NCBI RefSeq assembly: GCF_019933235.1
Contig: NZ_CP082945.1
Location: 558,001-622,000, forward strand
DNA: 64,000 nt
From: Streptomyces angustmyceticus
GTDB lineage: Bacteria; Actinomycetota; Actinomycetes; Streptomycetales; Streptomycetaceae
Direction: 5' to 3'
Numbering within the stretch: position 1 is the stretch's first letter; each line of letters begins with the position of its first letter. Position numbers and translations under genes: made by a program. The notes below the pieces were generated by a model that was not told the DNA's origin, ran no database searches, and saw only the letters and a list, made by a program, of their open reading frames with translations. Below, piece by piece: positions 17,133 through 25,402 of the stretch.

Positions 17133-17315
17133 ATGGCGACTGTTTTCACAGTGCTGGCGGATACGGAGGCCGACGCGACCGCGGATTTGTCCCGCCTCTG
17201 CCGGCTGCTGGGCCTGCAGCCGTTGGGCGCCCCGTCGGTGATCCTGGGCCGGGGCCGGTGGCTGGCCCGCGCTGTGCCCGCTGAACGGCCGGCGGAGGTC
17301 GAGCAGTCGGCCTGA
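17133..17315 (+). CDS. Small rightward hypothetical protein
   Basis: A 60-residue protein starting MATVFTVLADTEADATADLS, helical then beta (GAPSVILGRGRWLARAV). It is opposite in strand to its neighbours. It has only a weak GAG site before the ATG. No family recognised. Confidence 0.55.
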   Translation: MATVFTVLADTEADATADLSRLCRLLGLQPLGAPSVILGRGRWLARAVPAERPAEVEQSA

Positions 17316-17383
17316 CTCCCATCTCGCGCATGCGAGCGCCCCGACCCGGTAGTCGAGTCGAGGCGCAGCGGCGGCCGGCGGAG

Positions 17384-17749
17384 CTATGCCGTCGGGGCGT
17401 GCTTGAGGCTGGGGCAGTCGAGGCTGTGGACGGTGCGGCCGCAGGTGCACCGGCTGTTGGCGGCGGCGGAGAGCTGGTCGACGCGGCGGCGGGGCGCGTT
17501 GTCGTGCCAGGGGAACGGGTCGATGAAGCCCGCGGCCTTGTGCACGCGAATGGCGGCGGACTCAGGGGCGTTGGGGCTGGGATATACCCGGCCGCCGTCG
17601 AGGGAGGCGAGCAGCCGGGCGCTGTGGTGCTCGCATCCGGTGGCGCCGGCGCCCTCGGCGTCGAGGACGGTCACGGCATCGCGCGGCCCGTCGTCGCACG
17701 GGGTCTTGTCGTCGGGGTGGTTGGCGGCGCAGCGGGCGGTGTCGGTCAA
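17384..17749 (-). CDS. Hypothetical Cys/His-rich protein
   Basis: A 121-residue protein with scattered metal-like residues: CAANHPDDKTPCDD, CEHHSARLLASLDG (a segment common in Streptomyces accessory proteins) and CTCGRTVHSLDCPS at the C-terminus. TTG start at 17749 overlaps the upstream stop (TTGA). Function unknown. Confidence 0.6.
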   Translation of the reverse strand: MTDTARCAANHPDDKTPCDDGPRDAVTVLDAEGAGATGCEHHSARLLASLDGGRVYPSPNAPESAAIRVHKAAGFIDPFPWHDNAPRRRVDQLSAAANSRCTCGRTVHSLDCPSLKHAPTA

Positions 17750-17925
17750 CTGGGCGCGAGCCGGTCGGCGTAGTCCTGCGCGGTAACGCCGAACACGTCG
17801 GCGACGCCCATCGCCAGGTTGGCGGCGCTCACGTCGGCAGGGTCGGGCCTGCCGTTGTCCAGCTGGTCGAAGACCTTGCTGAGGGCCTGGGCTGCGGTGT
17901 CGGCGGCGTCGTCCTTGAGGTTCAC
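17746..17925 (-). CDS. Small helical protein
   Basis: A 59-residue acidic helical protein (NLKDDAADTAAQALSKVFDQ) with a GTG start at 17925 preceded by AAGGAA. Its stop overlaps the start of the next gene. No family recognised. Confidence 0.6.
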   Translation of the reverse strand: MNLKDDAADTAAQALSKVFDQLDNGRPDPADVSAANLAMGVADVFGVTAQDYADRLAPS

Positions 17926-17944
17926 GCGGGGTTCCTTTCGTGGT

Positions 17945-18505
17945 TCAGCGGGTGGTGGCGTGGGTGAGGGCGGGCCAGAGCTGGTTGTCCCGGCCCCATT
18001 CGGTGTCGATGAGGGCGAGGAAGGTGGCGGTACGCAGTTCGTGGAGGGCGTGTCTGCCGATGCCAGGCCATTCGGTGGCGATGAGTCGGCGGTGGCCGAT
18101 GTGGTGGCCTACGCCGGTGCGGCATTCGCCGTCCGCCTCGGTGATCGGGACGTATTCGCGTGACCGGGAGCCGGGCTGGTGTGTGATGACGGTGATGCCC
18201 TGCCGCTTGGCGGCAGCCTTGATGTGTTCGAGGAGGGCCGTGTCAGTGATCCAGCCCTCCACCCAGGCCCGCTGGCGCCACATGCGGCCGTCGTATCCAC
18301 GGGTGGGGGTCAGACCGGGCTGGGAGTTGGTGGTGACGTAGCCGGCGCGGCAGGCGGCTGCCAGGGTGGGAATGAGGTGCCGGGTTTCGTCGTCGGGTCG
18401 GGTGTCGCCGTATCCGGGCCAGGTGCGGATACGGCCCTGGAGCCAGTCGGCCATGAGTTGGCCGAGGTCGGCGATGGTGGTGGCGTATTTCCAGGGGTTG
18501 GCCAT
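17945..18505 (-). CDS. DUF6919-like protein
   Basis: A 186-residue protein with the conserved features TIADLGQLMADWLQGRI, RTWPGYG, LIPTLAAACRAGYVTTNSQP and a C-terminal LALIDTEWGRDNQLWP. I recognise this as a family frequent in Streptomyces (DUF6919). ATG at 18505 forms TGATG with the upstream gene; ATG at 18514 is possible. Function unknown. Confidence 0.75.
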   Translation of the reverse strand: MANPWKYATTIADLGQLMADWLQGRIRTWPGYGDTRPDDETRHLIPTLAAACRAGYVTTNSQPGLTPTRGYDGRMWRQRAWVEGWITDTALLEHIKAAAKRQGITVITHQPGSRSREYVPITEADGECRTGVGHHIGHRRLIATEWPGIGRHALHELRTATFLALIDTEWGRDNQLWPALTHATTR

Positions 18506-18819
18506 CAGCGCCATTCCCAGGGCTGTCGAGCCTTGGCGGCGCGGTCTGCGGCGTCGGCGAGTTCACGGGCGAGTTGCGCTCGGTCATGAGGCATCAGGCG
18601 GTGCCCTGCGGCGACCCGCAGGAGTCCGGCAATATGGGCGGCTTTCGCGGCGGGAACGGTGAACGGATCGCCAGAGCGCTTTCCGAACGCTGGCGCCATC
18701 GACCGCCAGTCGCGGGCTGGCAGGACGTATGCGAGGTGTTGGTCGAGTACGGAGATGCTCCTGTACGAGGGGCTGATCAGGCCGTTGGCTTCGGTTCCGT
18801 GCGAGATGGTCCAGCCCAT
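18505..18819 (-). CDS. DUF7739-like hypothetical protein
   Basis: A 104-residue protein starting MGWTISHG, with a helical core HLAYVLPARDWRSMAPAFG and FTVPAAKAAHIAGLLR. It resembles a small Streptomyces family I tentatively place as DUF7739. It couples to the DUF6919-like gene. Confidence 0.6.
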   Translation of the reverse strand: MGWTISHGTEANGLISPSYRSISVLDQHLAYVLPARDWRSMAPAFGKRSGDPFTVPAAKAAHIAGLLRVAAGHRLMPHDRAQLARELADAADRAAKARQPWEWR

Positions 18820-18853
18820 GAGGGCTCCCTTCGGTCTGGGGTGGGGTGATGGT

Positions 18854-18884
18854 GGGGCCCGCCGTGTCGGCTCGGACGGGCCCC
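18854..18884. terminator. Intercistronic hairpin
   Basis: GGGGCCCG at 18854-18861 pairs with CGGGCCCC at 18877-18884, in the 72-bp gap between two leftward genes. Confidence 0.5.
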
Positions 18885-18891
18885 GGGGTGG

Positions 18892-19143
18892 CTAGTCCTG
18901 GGTCACGTGGCCGGGGAGTGCATCGCGCACATGCGCGGGGAGCTTGAACGCGTTGCGCACGTAGTCCTTGTCCGACAGTTCGGTGCTGCCTTCCAGCGCG
19001 CCTCGGACCCGGTTGGTGTCCATGAGGCTTCCGGCGTCGGCGACGCGCAGCCACAGTTCCTGGATGACGGCGCGCAACTGGCTCACTTCGTCGCGATACT
19101 GCTGGATTTCGGATTCGACGCTGGTCGGGGCTCTGTCGGTCAT
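18892..19143 (-). CDS. Coiled-coil hypothetical protein
   Basis: An 83-residue protein with a coiled coil (VESEIQQYRDEVSQLRAVIQ) and a conserved-looking tail AFKLPAHVRDALPGHV. Start ATG at 19143 with AGGAGG upstream. Unknown function. Confidence 0.65.
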   Translation of the reverse strand: MTDRAPTSVESEIQQYRDEVSQLRAVIQELWLRVADAGSLMDTNRVRGALEGSTELSDKDYVRNAFKLPAHVRDALPGHVTQD

Positions 19144-19157
19144 TGGTTTCCTCCTGT

Positions 19158-19307
19158 TCACTTGCCGGTCGGTCGCGGAGTGTGGTCGTCCTCGCAGTCG
19201 GCAGCCCAGCTCTGATGCGTCCAGCACGTTTCGCGGTCGTCGGCGTGCATGCCGGCTTCTTCACGCTGGTTGTCGCGGTCGATTGCGGCGGCGAGCTTCT
19301 TGTTCAT
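19158..19307 (-). CDS. Small Cys/His-rich peptide
   Basis: A 49-residue protein (MNKKLAAAIDRDNQREEAGM, then ETCWTHQSWAADCEDDH) with a good AAAGGA site before ATG 19307. It is too short for a family call. Confidence 0.6.
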   Translation of the reverse strand: MNKKLAAAIDRDNQREEAGMHADDRETCWTHQSWAADCEDDHTPRPTGK

Positions 19308-19317
19308 GTCGGTCCTT

Positions 19318-19857
19318 TCAGTGGCCAGGGAGTTGCCGTGCGAGGGCTTCGAGGTTGGCGGCCTGCGTTTCGCGGGTGTCCATGAGCTGTTCGTATTCGC
19401 GCTGGTCGGTCTTGCTGTGCGGGGTGATGCCGTACTGCTGGCGGAGGTAGGCGATGTGCCGGTCGCGGGCGCCGGGCTGGTTGAGCTGGACGGTGTGCCC
19501 CAGCTCGTGGATGAGGGTGCGGTCGAGCTCGCCGAGGTCGCGGTGCATGGCCTCGTTGATGGCGACGAGCGCGCCGTGCGGGGTGAGTGAGGTGGCGGCG
19601 CAGGCGTGCCGGGCGTGCCAGTCGCCGATGAGACGGTCGACAGCACGGCGGCGCCAGTTGACGTGGCCGGCGAGGGAGAGGTCGGCGCGCTGCCTGGCGG
19701 CGGCTACGCCGCGCCCGTCGGTCAGCAGCACCTCGACGGCGGGGAGTCGGCTGCCGATGCGCTGTGCGGCGAGCTTCCCGGCGTGGTCGCCGATTTCCCG
19801 GATGCGGTCCTCGATGCGGCGGGTGTTCCGGCCGCGGCGATCGATGGTGATGTTCAC
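19318..19857 (-). CDS. Zincin metallopeptidase-like protein
   Basis: A 179-residue protein with the zinc-protease signature TLIHELGHTVQLNQ near residues 114-127 (HExxH plus a downstream Glu/His candidate) and a preceding hydrophobic strand GALVAINEAM. There is no signal peptide, so it would act in the cytoplasm. Substrate unknown. It sits among small accessory genes rather than the head genes, so it is not an obvious prohead protease. Confidence 0.75.
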   Translation of the reverse strand: MNITIDRRGRNTRRIEDRIREIGDHAGKLAAQRIGSRLPAVEVLLTDGRGVAAARQRADLSLAGHVNWRRRAVDRLIGDWHARHACAATSLTPHGALVAINEAMHRDLGELDRTLIHELGHTVQLNQPGARDRHIAYLRQQYGITPHSKTDQREYEQLMDTRETQAANLEALARQLPGH

Positions 19858-19873
19858 GGGTTCCCTTCAGGTG

Positions 19874-20155
19874 CTAGCGGAGTTGGGCGCGATGCCAGGC
19901 GAGGCAGCGGGCGGCGGCGTACTGCTCGTTGCGGTAGGCGGTGTCGTAGATGGTGTTGAGCGTTTCGCGTGAGAGGCGGGCGACGGCGCGGAGCCAGGCC
20001 TCGTCGTCGGCGGTGTGGTCGGCTCGCTCCTTTCCCCAGATCTCTTCGAGCTGCTGGATGAGCTCGAGGTGCATGGCGGGCTTTGCGGTGATTTCCTGCG
20101 CGATGGACTGTGCGGCGCTGGCCGCGTGGCTGGCCAGAAGGGCGGTGAGTGACAT
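19874..20155 (-). CDS. Hypothetical helical protein
   Basis: A 93-residue helical protein (LELIQQLEEIWGKERADHTA) ending AAARCLAWHRAQLR. ATG at 20155. No family recognised. Confidence 0.65.
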   Translation of the reverse strand: MSLTALLASHAASAAQSIAQEITAKPAMHLELIQQLEEIWGKERADHTADDEAWLRAVARLSRETLNTIYDTAYRNEQYAAARCLAWHRAQLR

Positions 20156-20169
20156 GGGATTCCTCTCGG

Positions 20170-20772
20170 TCAGCGGCCAGCGGCGAGGGCGCGGCGCTGG
20201 CCTGCGTTGACGAGTTCGATGGCCTGCTCGGGGGTGCGGCAGACGCCCTGGTTCCAGTCGCCGATCAGCGCGTTCCAGCCCCTCCCCCGCAGCTCGGCGA
20301 GGACATAGCCGGCGGCCTGGTGGGCTGAGCCGATCGTCCCGACGCCGAGCCCGGCGACGGTGGTGCAGATGGCTCCGCAGATGCAGCGTCTGCCACGTCC
20401 GTCGCGGAGGTGGTGGGGCTTGTTCTGCCAACCCCACTTGCGCAGGATTTCGGCTGCGACGGCGAGTTGGGCGCTGGGCTTGTGCGAGAGGTCGGCGCGG
20501 GTGCGGTGTGCCCAGTCGGGCAACGCTCGGGCGATCCGGCCGGGGAGCTTCACGTCGATGGCGGGGCGGGTGCCGTGCTGGGGCAGGGAGCGGAGGGCTT
20601 CGTCGACGAGCTCGGCAGTGGTCTTGCTGACGAGGTCACGGGAGTAGCCGGCGGTAATGTCGGCCCATGCGTCGCGTTCGGGCGCGGTCAGGGTCGGGAC
20701 GATGCGCGCGGCGGCCTGGTCGAGGCTTGCCGGGTCGAGGGTTGCTGTGGTCACCTGCTCGTGCTCCTTCAT
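20170..20772 (-). CDS. DUF6197-like protein
   Basis: A 200-residue protein. The N-terminal part resembles a helical domain (LTAPERDAWADITAGYSRDL). The C-terminal part has RGRRCICGAICTTVAGLGVG and GWNALIGDWNQGVCRTPEQA, which match the DUF6197 pattern seen in Streptomyces and their phages. Function unknown. Confidence 0.65.
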   Translation of the reverse strand: MKEHEQVTTATLDPASLDQAAARIVPTLTAPERDAWADITAGYSRDLVSKTTAELVDEALRSLPQHGTRPAIDVKLPGRIARALPDWAHRTRADLSHKPSAQLAVAAEILRKWGWQNKPHHLRDGRGRRCICGAICTTVAGLGVGTIGSAHQAAGYVLAELRGRGWNALIGDWNQGVCRTPEQAIELVNAGQRRALAAGR

Positions 20773-20933
20773 CTGAGGATGGGGCGGGTGGCAGGGGCGC
20801 CCGGACGCCTGGCAGCAACTGGGGTGCCCCTGCTGGTTACTTGTTTGTGGCGCGAGCGACGATGGTTCGGCCGCCCTTCAGGTGCAGCCGTCGAGGGCAG
20901 GTGACCTTGCGGGGTTGCTGCCGGCGGCCCAGG
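20773..20933. other. Gap with hairpin and possible tiny basic ORF
   Basis: A terminator-like stem pairs GCAGGGGCGCCC (20791-20802) with GGGTGCCCCTGC (20822-20833). Between the hairpin and the next gene, a minus-strand frame ending at 20837 reads CPRRLHLKGGRTIVARATNK and looks protein-like, but it has no ATG/GTG/TTG start in frame. It may use CTG or be a remnant. Confidence 0.4.
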
Positions 20934-21137
20934 TCACCGGACCGGCGTCGGGTAGAAGTTGACGATGGTGAACCCCACACCCTTGGGAATCTTCGGCTTG
21001 ATGGCTTCGATGACGTGGGGCAGCAGGTCGTCACCAGCAGCGACGGAGACGTTGGCCCCGCCGTCGAAGGTCAGCTCCTGACCTGAGCCGACGAGCTTGA
21101 TGACGATGGCCCACTTCCAACGGTCCTGGTTACTCAT
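20934..21137 (-). CDS. Hypothetical protein
   Basis: A 67-residue protein (RWKWAIVIKLVGSGQELTFD) with alternating strands and helix, preceded by GGAGAG. No family recognised. Confidence 0.65.
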   Translation of the reverse strand: MSNQDRWKWAIVIKLVGSGQELTFDGGANVSVAAGDDLLPHVIEAIKPKIPKGVGFTIVNFYPTPVR

Positions 21138-21173
21138 GAGTGATCTCTCCTTCGATGCAGGCGGGTGGGGCGC

Positions 21174-21554
21174 TCAGCGATCCACGACGGGCTTGTCGAG
21201 GTCGCGGTGGGTGATGGTGGCGGTGATGCCTTCGTCGGCGAGTGCGGGCTTGAGGGCCATGGCGAAGGCGGCGGCCCTGTGTCGGCCTCCGGCGCATCCG
21301 ACGGCCACACGGACGGGGCCAGCGCTGGGGCCGCGGGTGAAGGCGACGATCGCGTCGGCTGTGGCCTCGATGAGGGCGGGGATGCCGGGCGTGCTGCGGA
21401 CTGTCTGGCGGACTGCCGCGTCGTGGGCGGTCATGTAGCGCAGTTCCGGGCTGACGTGCGGGTCCCGGAAGTGGTGGCGGAGGTCGAGGGTGAGGTGCGC
21501 GGCCGGCGGGTCGCCGTGCAGGTAGCCGAAGCTGACGAGTTCGACGGTGGGCAT
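21174..21554 (-). CDS. RapZ C-terminal-domain-like protein
   Basis: A 126-residue protein that matches the C-terminal, metabolite-sensing domain of RapZ: VELVSFGYLHGDPP at the start, LDLRHHFRDPH, and the anion-binding loop VAVGCAGGRHRAAAFA near residues 84-99. The N-terminal P-loop kinase half of full RapZ is absent. In E. coli this domain senses glucosamine-6-phosphate and controls RNase E action; the phage copy could sense an amino-sugar or bind RNA. The stop is coupled to the next gene. Confidence 0.75.
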   Translation of the reverse strand: MPTVELVSFGYLHGDPPAAHLTLDLRHHFRDPHVSPELRYMTAHDAAVRQTVRSTPGIPALIEATADAIVAFTRGPSAGPVRVAVGCAGGRHRAAAFAMALKPALADEGITATITHRDLDKPVVDR

Positions 21555-21760
21555 CAGGCGTTCACCCGGGCCTTGCCGGTGCCCTTACAGTCGGGGCAGA
21601 CGACCTTGACGTGTTCGCTGCGGAAGGCGGTGAAGAGGGCGCCGATTCCGGAGCAGTGCCAGCAGAGGCCGCGAGCTCGGGCGGTGTCGGGGTGGAGGGC
21701 GCCGTTTTGGGCTTCCCACTGCTGGTCGGTCATTCCGGTTCGGGGGTTCTTGGTGGTCAT
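21554..21760 (-). CDS. DnaJ-like zinc-finger peptide
   Basis: A 68-residue protein with two knuckles, CWHCSGIGA and CPDCKGTGK, the central zinc-finger pattern of DnaJ without a J-domain. Start ATG at 21760; GGAGACC precedes it. Confidence 0.65.
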   Translation of the reverse strand: MTTKNPRTGMTDQQWEAQNGALHPDTARARGLCWHCSGIGALFTAFRSEHVKVVCPDCKGTGKARVNA

Positions 21761-21811
21761 CGGGGTCTCCTTCAGTGAAGGTACATTCGTGGATCTTTCG
21801 GGCATTCGTGG

Positions 21812-21957
21812 CCGTGATGGTGCCCGTGATGGACCGTGATTGCGCAGGTCAGGCGTGTGATGGTGGGCGTGATGGAGGCGTGATGCATCACGGGCAGATC
21901 GGCCCCATCACGCCCCCATCACGGGTGGCATCACGGCCCTGACCTGCGGCATCACGC
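21812..21957. repeat. Phased GTGATGG/CCATCAC repeat array (clt-like)
   Basis: The gap downstream of the translocase gene holds at least ten 8-9 bp units. Direct units CGTGATGG start at 21812, 21824, 21834 (variant), 21855, 21867 and 21878; inverted units CATCACG(G/C) start at 21885, 21905, 21916, 21928 and 21949. The centre is the perfect palindrome CGTGATGCATCACG (21879-21892). Spacings of 10-12 or 20-21 bp keep the units on one helical face. A second inverted pair is GCAGGTCAGG (21844) and CCTGACCTGC (21938). Position and design resemble the clt loci bound by Streptomyces TraB; an origin or operator is also possible. Confidence 0.85.
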
Positions 21958-21973
21958 CCGCCACATCGGCGGA

Positions 21974-24052
21974 TCAGCCCTCTTCGGGCGCCTCTTCGCC
22001 AGCCAGCTCGGTGATCGTCGTGAGGTAGTAGCCACGCCCGCCGAGCCACTGCTTGGTCTTCATATCGACCTTGGGGGCGATCACGGCTGCCGTCTCGCGC
22101 AGTTCCTTGAGGTAGCGGCGCCGGGCCGCCTCGACCTCCTCGTCCTCCCGCGGCGCCCAGTTCTCCGGCGCGGCGTCGGCGACGTACTCGTACAGCTCCT
22201 CCGTCGTCATACGCGCCGGGTCTTCGGCGGCGGTGAACGCAGCCCTGGCGAGTTCGACCACCTCGGGCAGTTGGGCGCGGGGCTGGACGGCGTCAAGGGC
22301 ATCGAAGTCGACACCGGCCAGGTCCAGGGACTCCGCATCGAACCAGGGTCGGCCAGCGGCGGCGCGCGCGGCGGCCCGCTGCTTGCCCTCCTCGTAAGTC
22401 GTGGGGATGAACTTGTGGATGAGGGGGTCGGTGGAGCCGCCGCCCATGATGTATGCCTTGCCGGCGTCTGCCGGGTCCAGGCCCTCGGCGGGGTGCAGCC
22501 GGTCGGGGCGCCAGCCGTTGGCTCCGGCTCCGGCGCCGAAGACCTGCACGATGTCTTGGTGCCGCGAAGGGCCGACGATCTTCAGGGCGATGGAGTCGGC
22601 GATGGCCGCGCCGATCGAGTCCTTCGTGGCCTCCTGGGCGGCAAGACCGACCTGCACGCGGGACTTGCGGCCGACGCGGAGGATCGCAACGACGAGGGCC
22701 TTGGCTCGCTGCGACAGCTGCGGATACTCGTCGATCAGCGTGACGATCGCCGGGTAGCGGGGCGAGGGGATCCAGTTGTCGCCCATGCCGAGCTTGCCGA
22801 GGAGCATCGCCCGAGCTTTGGCGATCTTCAGGAGCTTCTCCAGTACCGCCTCGATGATGTGCATCTGGTCGGCTCCCACAACCCGCACCCCGACCGCGGC
22901 GGCGAGGGGCTCCAGGCCGTTTCCGCCCGGGTCGAGATCGACGACGATGACGTCTTCGCAGTCGGTGAGGGTGTCACCGATCGTGCGAAACGTCACCGAC
23001 TTACCGCCACCGGAGCTTGCGATGACGATGAAGTGCTGGCCGAGGAACGTCAGCATGGTGTGCTGCCCATCCATGCGCTTGGCGACCAGGGCCTTGTCGC
23101 GCATGGCGAGGCTGTTGGGCTTTCGGGTGGGCAGGGCCGGCATGTCCTCGAACGGGTCGCTTTCGACCAGGCGCAGTACGACCTGGGCGCGCTTCTGCCT
23201 CATGGGTTGGCACAGCAGCCCGTCGGTCGGCAGGTCGAGCGGGGTTTCCAGCTCGGGCGCTTTGGCGATCAGGTCGGCGGGAGTGCCCTTCTTGAGCCGG
23301 ACGGTGATCTCCCAGCCCCAGGGGTAGCGGCGACCGGCCTCGATCGCGGCGACGTTGATGCCTTCGGAGACGAGGGCGCGGCGCACGCACTCGGCGGCCT
23401 CGTCGCGGGTGTTGGCGTCGGCGATCGGGAACGGGTCGTCCTCGGCGGGCTCGATGGCGATCAGCCCGCTGGTCGAGTCGGTGAACGGGGCCGCCTCGGC
23501 GCCGGGTCGTCCGTGCCACGTGCCGACGGCGTAGGTGCCGACAGCGAGCAGCACGTCGACCCATCCCCCACCGACGACCACCGCGGTGGTGAGTCCGGTG
23601 GTGCCGGCGGCGGCCCACCCGCCGGTCTTGATCCAGTGCCAGCGCCTGTGGAGCCGGTACTCGGCGCGACGCTTCTGGACGAGTTCGTGGGCGGCGGTCT
23701 CGGCTGCCGTGTCACTGGCCGCCGCCTCCCGCTCCGCCTTCGCGGACTGGATCATCTGAGGGTGGCCGTCCCGTCGAGCTTCCAGCCAGCGCCGGCCGAG
23801 GGTGCGGTAGCCGCGAACACTCCAGCCGATGTAGAGCCGGTTCTCGGCGGCGTGCTCTCGGGCGCGGGCGGCGAGCTCCTTGCCGGACTCGATCCATGCG
23901 GGCCGCAGGGTCTCGCCCTGGTGCTCGACGACCGCGCCTTCGATGGGCTTTACGAGGCTGAGGTTCGGCCGGTCGCTGGCGGTTTCGGTGCGCATGAATT
24001 CCGGGACGTCGAGGTCGTTCTGGGTGTCCGCGGAGGGGGTGTGAATAGCCAT
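21974..24052 (-). CDS. FtsK/TraB-like DNA translocase
   Basis: A 692-residue hexameric-motor-type ATPase. Residues 1-140 are soluble and charged, a hydrophobic segment spans about 146-178, and the motor domain follows. Walker A is ASSGGGKS at 345-352, an acidic strand VVDLDPGG lies at 370-377 and Walker B LIDEYP at 439-444. The C-terminus (about 600-692) is a small helical/winged domain. One membrane segment, an FtsK-type core and a C-terminal winged domain match TraB/TraSA proteins that move double-stranded DNA between Streptomyces mycelia. A chromosome/phage DNA pump of the FtsK type is the alternative. Its stop lies 17 bp from the repeat array. Confidence 0.85.
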   Translation of the reverse strand: MAIHTPSADTQNDLDVPEFMRTETASDRPNLSLVKPIEGAVVEHQGETLRPAWIESGKELAARAREHAAENRLYIGWSVRGYRTLGRRWLEARRDGHPQMIQSAKAEREAAASDTAAETAAHELVQKRRAEYRLHRRWHWIKTGGWAAAGTTGLTTAVVVGGGWVDVLLAVGTYAVGTWHGRPGAEAAPFTDSTSGLIAIEPAEDDPFPIADANTRDEAAECVRRALVSEGINVAAIEAGRRYPWGWEITVRLKKGTPADLIAKAPELETPLDLPTDGLLCQPMRQKRAQVVLRLVESDPFEDMPALPTRKPNSLAMRDKALVAKRMDGQHTMLTFLGQHFIVIASSGGGKSVTFRTIGDTLTDCEDVIVVDLDPGGNGLEPLAAAVGVRVVGADQMHIIEAVLEKLLKIAKARAMLLGKLGMGDNWIPSPRYPAIVTLIDEYPQLSQRAKALVVAILRVGRKSRVQVGLAAQEATKDSIGAAIADSIALKIVGPSRHQDIVQVFGAGAGANGWRPDRLHPAEGLDPADAGKAYIMGGGSTDPLIHKFIPTTYEEGKQRAAARAAAGRPWFDAESLDLAGVDFDALDAVQPRAQLPEVVELARAAFTAAEDPARMTTEELYEYVADAAPENWAPREDEEVEAARRRYLKELRETAAVIAPKVDMKTKQWLGGRGYYLTTITELAGEEAPEEG

Positions 24053-24063
24053 TGGTCCACTCC

Positions 24064-25377
24064 TCAGATGGTCTTGTTAGCGGGCTGCGTGTCGGCCTGT
24101 TCGAGGGCAGCCTGCTTCTTTGCGGCATCGCAGTACGGGAGCGCGTCACCGGCCCGCCTGAGGGGCGGCGTGCCCCCGTTGAAGCGGCGCCCATCGGGGG
24201 CCCCGGGGGCCTTCTTGGCGCCGGGTGCCTTTTGGGATCCGACCTGCGACAAGTCGCCCAACACCGGCAGCTCGGCGATGGCCTTCATTCGGGCCTGGGC
24301 AGCCCTGCTCTCAGCCTCCATCTCGGGCCGCACCCCGACCACCTTCGAACCGGTGACCCGGTACCAGGCGTCCGCCCAAATCTGCTCGGTGACGTACTGG
24401 GAACCACGCGCGGAACGCAGGGCCTCGGCAACCTCCCACACGTCCGGGTGATGCTCGCGACGGTCGGCGTCCTTGCGCTTCTGCTCTTCCTCGGCCTGCA
24501 TCTGCTGCTTGGCTTTCTGTGCCGCAGCATTCGTTTCGGCCGCCGCCTTTTCCGCCTTTGCCTTTTCCCGGGCCTCGGCTTCCGCCTTCTTCTTGCGCTC
24601 GGCGTCGCGCTTCTCCCGCCACGACGGAATCCCGTCGGCCTTCTGGGCGATGCCGTGTTCGTAGGCCATGAGGACGATCGGGCCGCCGAGGGAGGCGAGG
24701 GCGCCGATGGAGCCCGCGTTGGGGCCGATGGAGTTGTCGGTGATGCCGTGCCACAGGTTGATGCCGGCAGCGATGAGCGCTGCGATCATGATGCCGACCC
24801 TGTAGGGCATGACGTCACGCCGGTGGGCGACAGCCCACGCCGCGCCGAAAGCCAGGGCCAGCGCCAGACCCTCCAGCAGTGCCGGGGCCGCGACAAGGAA
24901 CGGGCGCTCCTTGTCCCAGAAGGCGAGGAACTGGATCGGGGCGGCGATCACCAGGCCGACGCCGTAGATCCCGCGGGCGCCCCACTTCCAGATGTTCTCG
25001 CTGCGCCGCTGCTCGGCAGCACGGGCTGCTTCCTTCGCCTCCGCCTCGTCTTCTGTCTTGCGCGCCTTAGCGGCGGCGGCCTCGGCGGCGTCCTTCCGGC
25101 GCTTGTGCTCGGCAATGAAGGTGGCGTGGCTGGCCTGGTCCTTCTCCAGCTTGAGGCGGTTCCGTTCGTTGGCCAGGCGCTGCCGCTCCGCTTCCTCGGC
25201 CGCCTTGATCTTCTCGGCGTCGGCCTTGCCTTCGGCTTCGATCCGGCGAGCGTCGGCTTCGGCGGCGGCGCGGGTACGGATCGCCTCCGCCTCGGCCAGG
25301 GCTACCGGGTCGAACCGCGGCTCGTCGGCAACGGGCTGGCCGTTGACCTTGGTGATGGCGGTGGTCACCGTGATCAT
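24064..25377 (-). CDS. SpdB-like membrane/coiled-coil protein
   Basis: A 437-residue protein. Residues 25-125 form a long Ala/Glu/Lys coiled coil, four membrane helices follow at about 134-153, 160-184, 190-209 and 221-241, then a second charged coil (250-320) and a C-terminal domain with HHPDVWEVAEALRSARGSQY. Four central helices with charged flanks match the SpdB/DUF2637-type spread proteins of Streptomyces plasmids. It lies 11 bp upstream of the translocase gene, so the two are co-expressed and probably form one membrane complex. Confidence 0.75.
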   Translation of the reverse strand: MITVTTAITKVNGQPVADEPRFDPVALAEAEAIRTRAAAEADARRIEAEGKADAEKIKAAEEAERQRLANERNRLKLEKDQASHATFIAEHKRRKDAAEAAAAKARKTEDEAEAKEAARAAEQRRSENIWKWGARGIYGVGLVIAAPIQFLAFWDKERPFLVAAPALLEGLALALAFGAAWAVAHRRDVMPYRVGIMIAALIAAGINLWHGITDNSIGPNAGSIGALASLGGPIVLMAYEHGIAQKADGIPSWREKRDAERKKKAEAEAREKAKAEKAAAETNAAAQKAKQQMQAEEEQKRKDADRREHHPDVWEVAEALRSARGSQYVTEQIWADAWYRVTGSKVVGVRPEMEAESRAAQARMKAIAELPVLGDLSQVGSQKAPGAKKAPGAPDGRRFNGGTPPLRRAGDALPYCDAAKKQAALEQADTQPANKTI

Positions 25378-25402
25378 TCCTTTCTGGGTGAGGGGCGGCG
25401 TG

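Noticed and set aside
21812..21957. CRISPR array
   Set aside because: The units are 8-9 bp, in both orientations, with 1-13 bp between them; there are no 20-40 bp spacers and no cas genes.
22271..24451. 726-codon rightward open frame opposite the translocase gene
   Set aside because: Antisense shadow; Gly/Val/Asp-rich composition without motifs, while the minus strand has Walker A and B.
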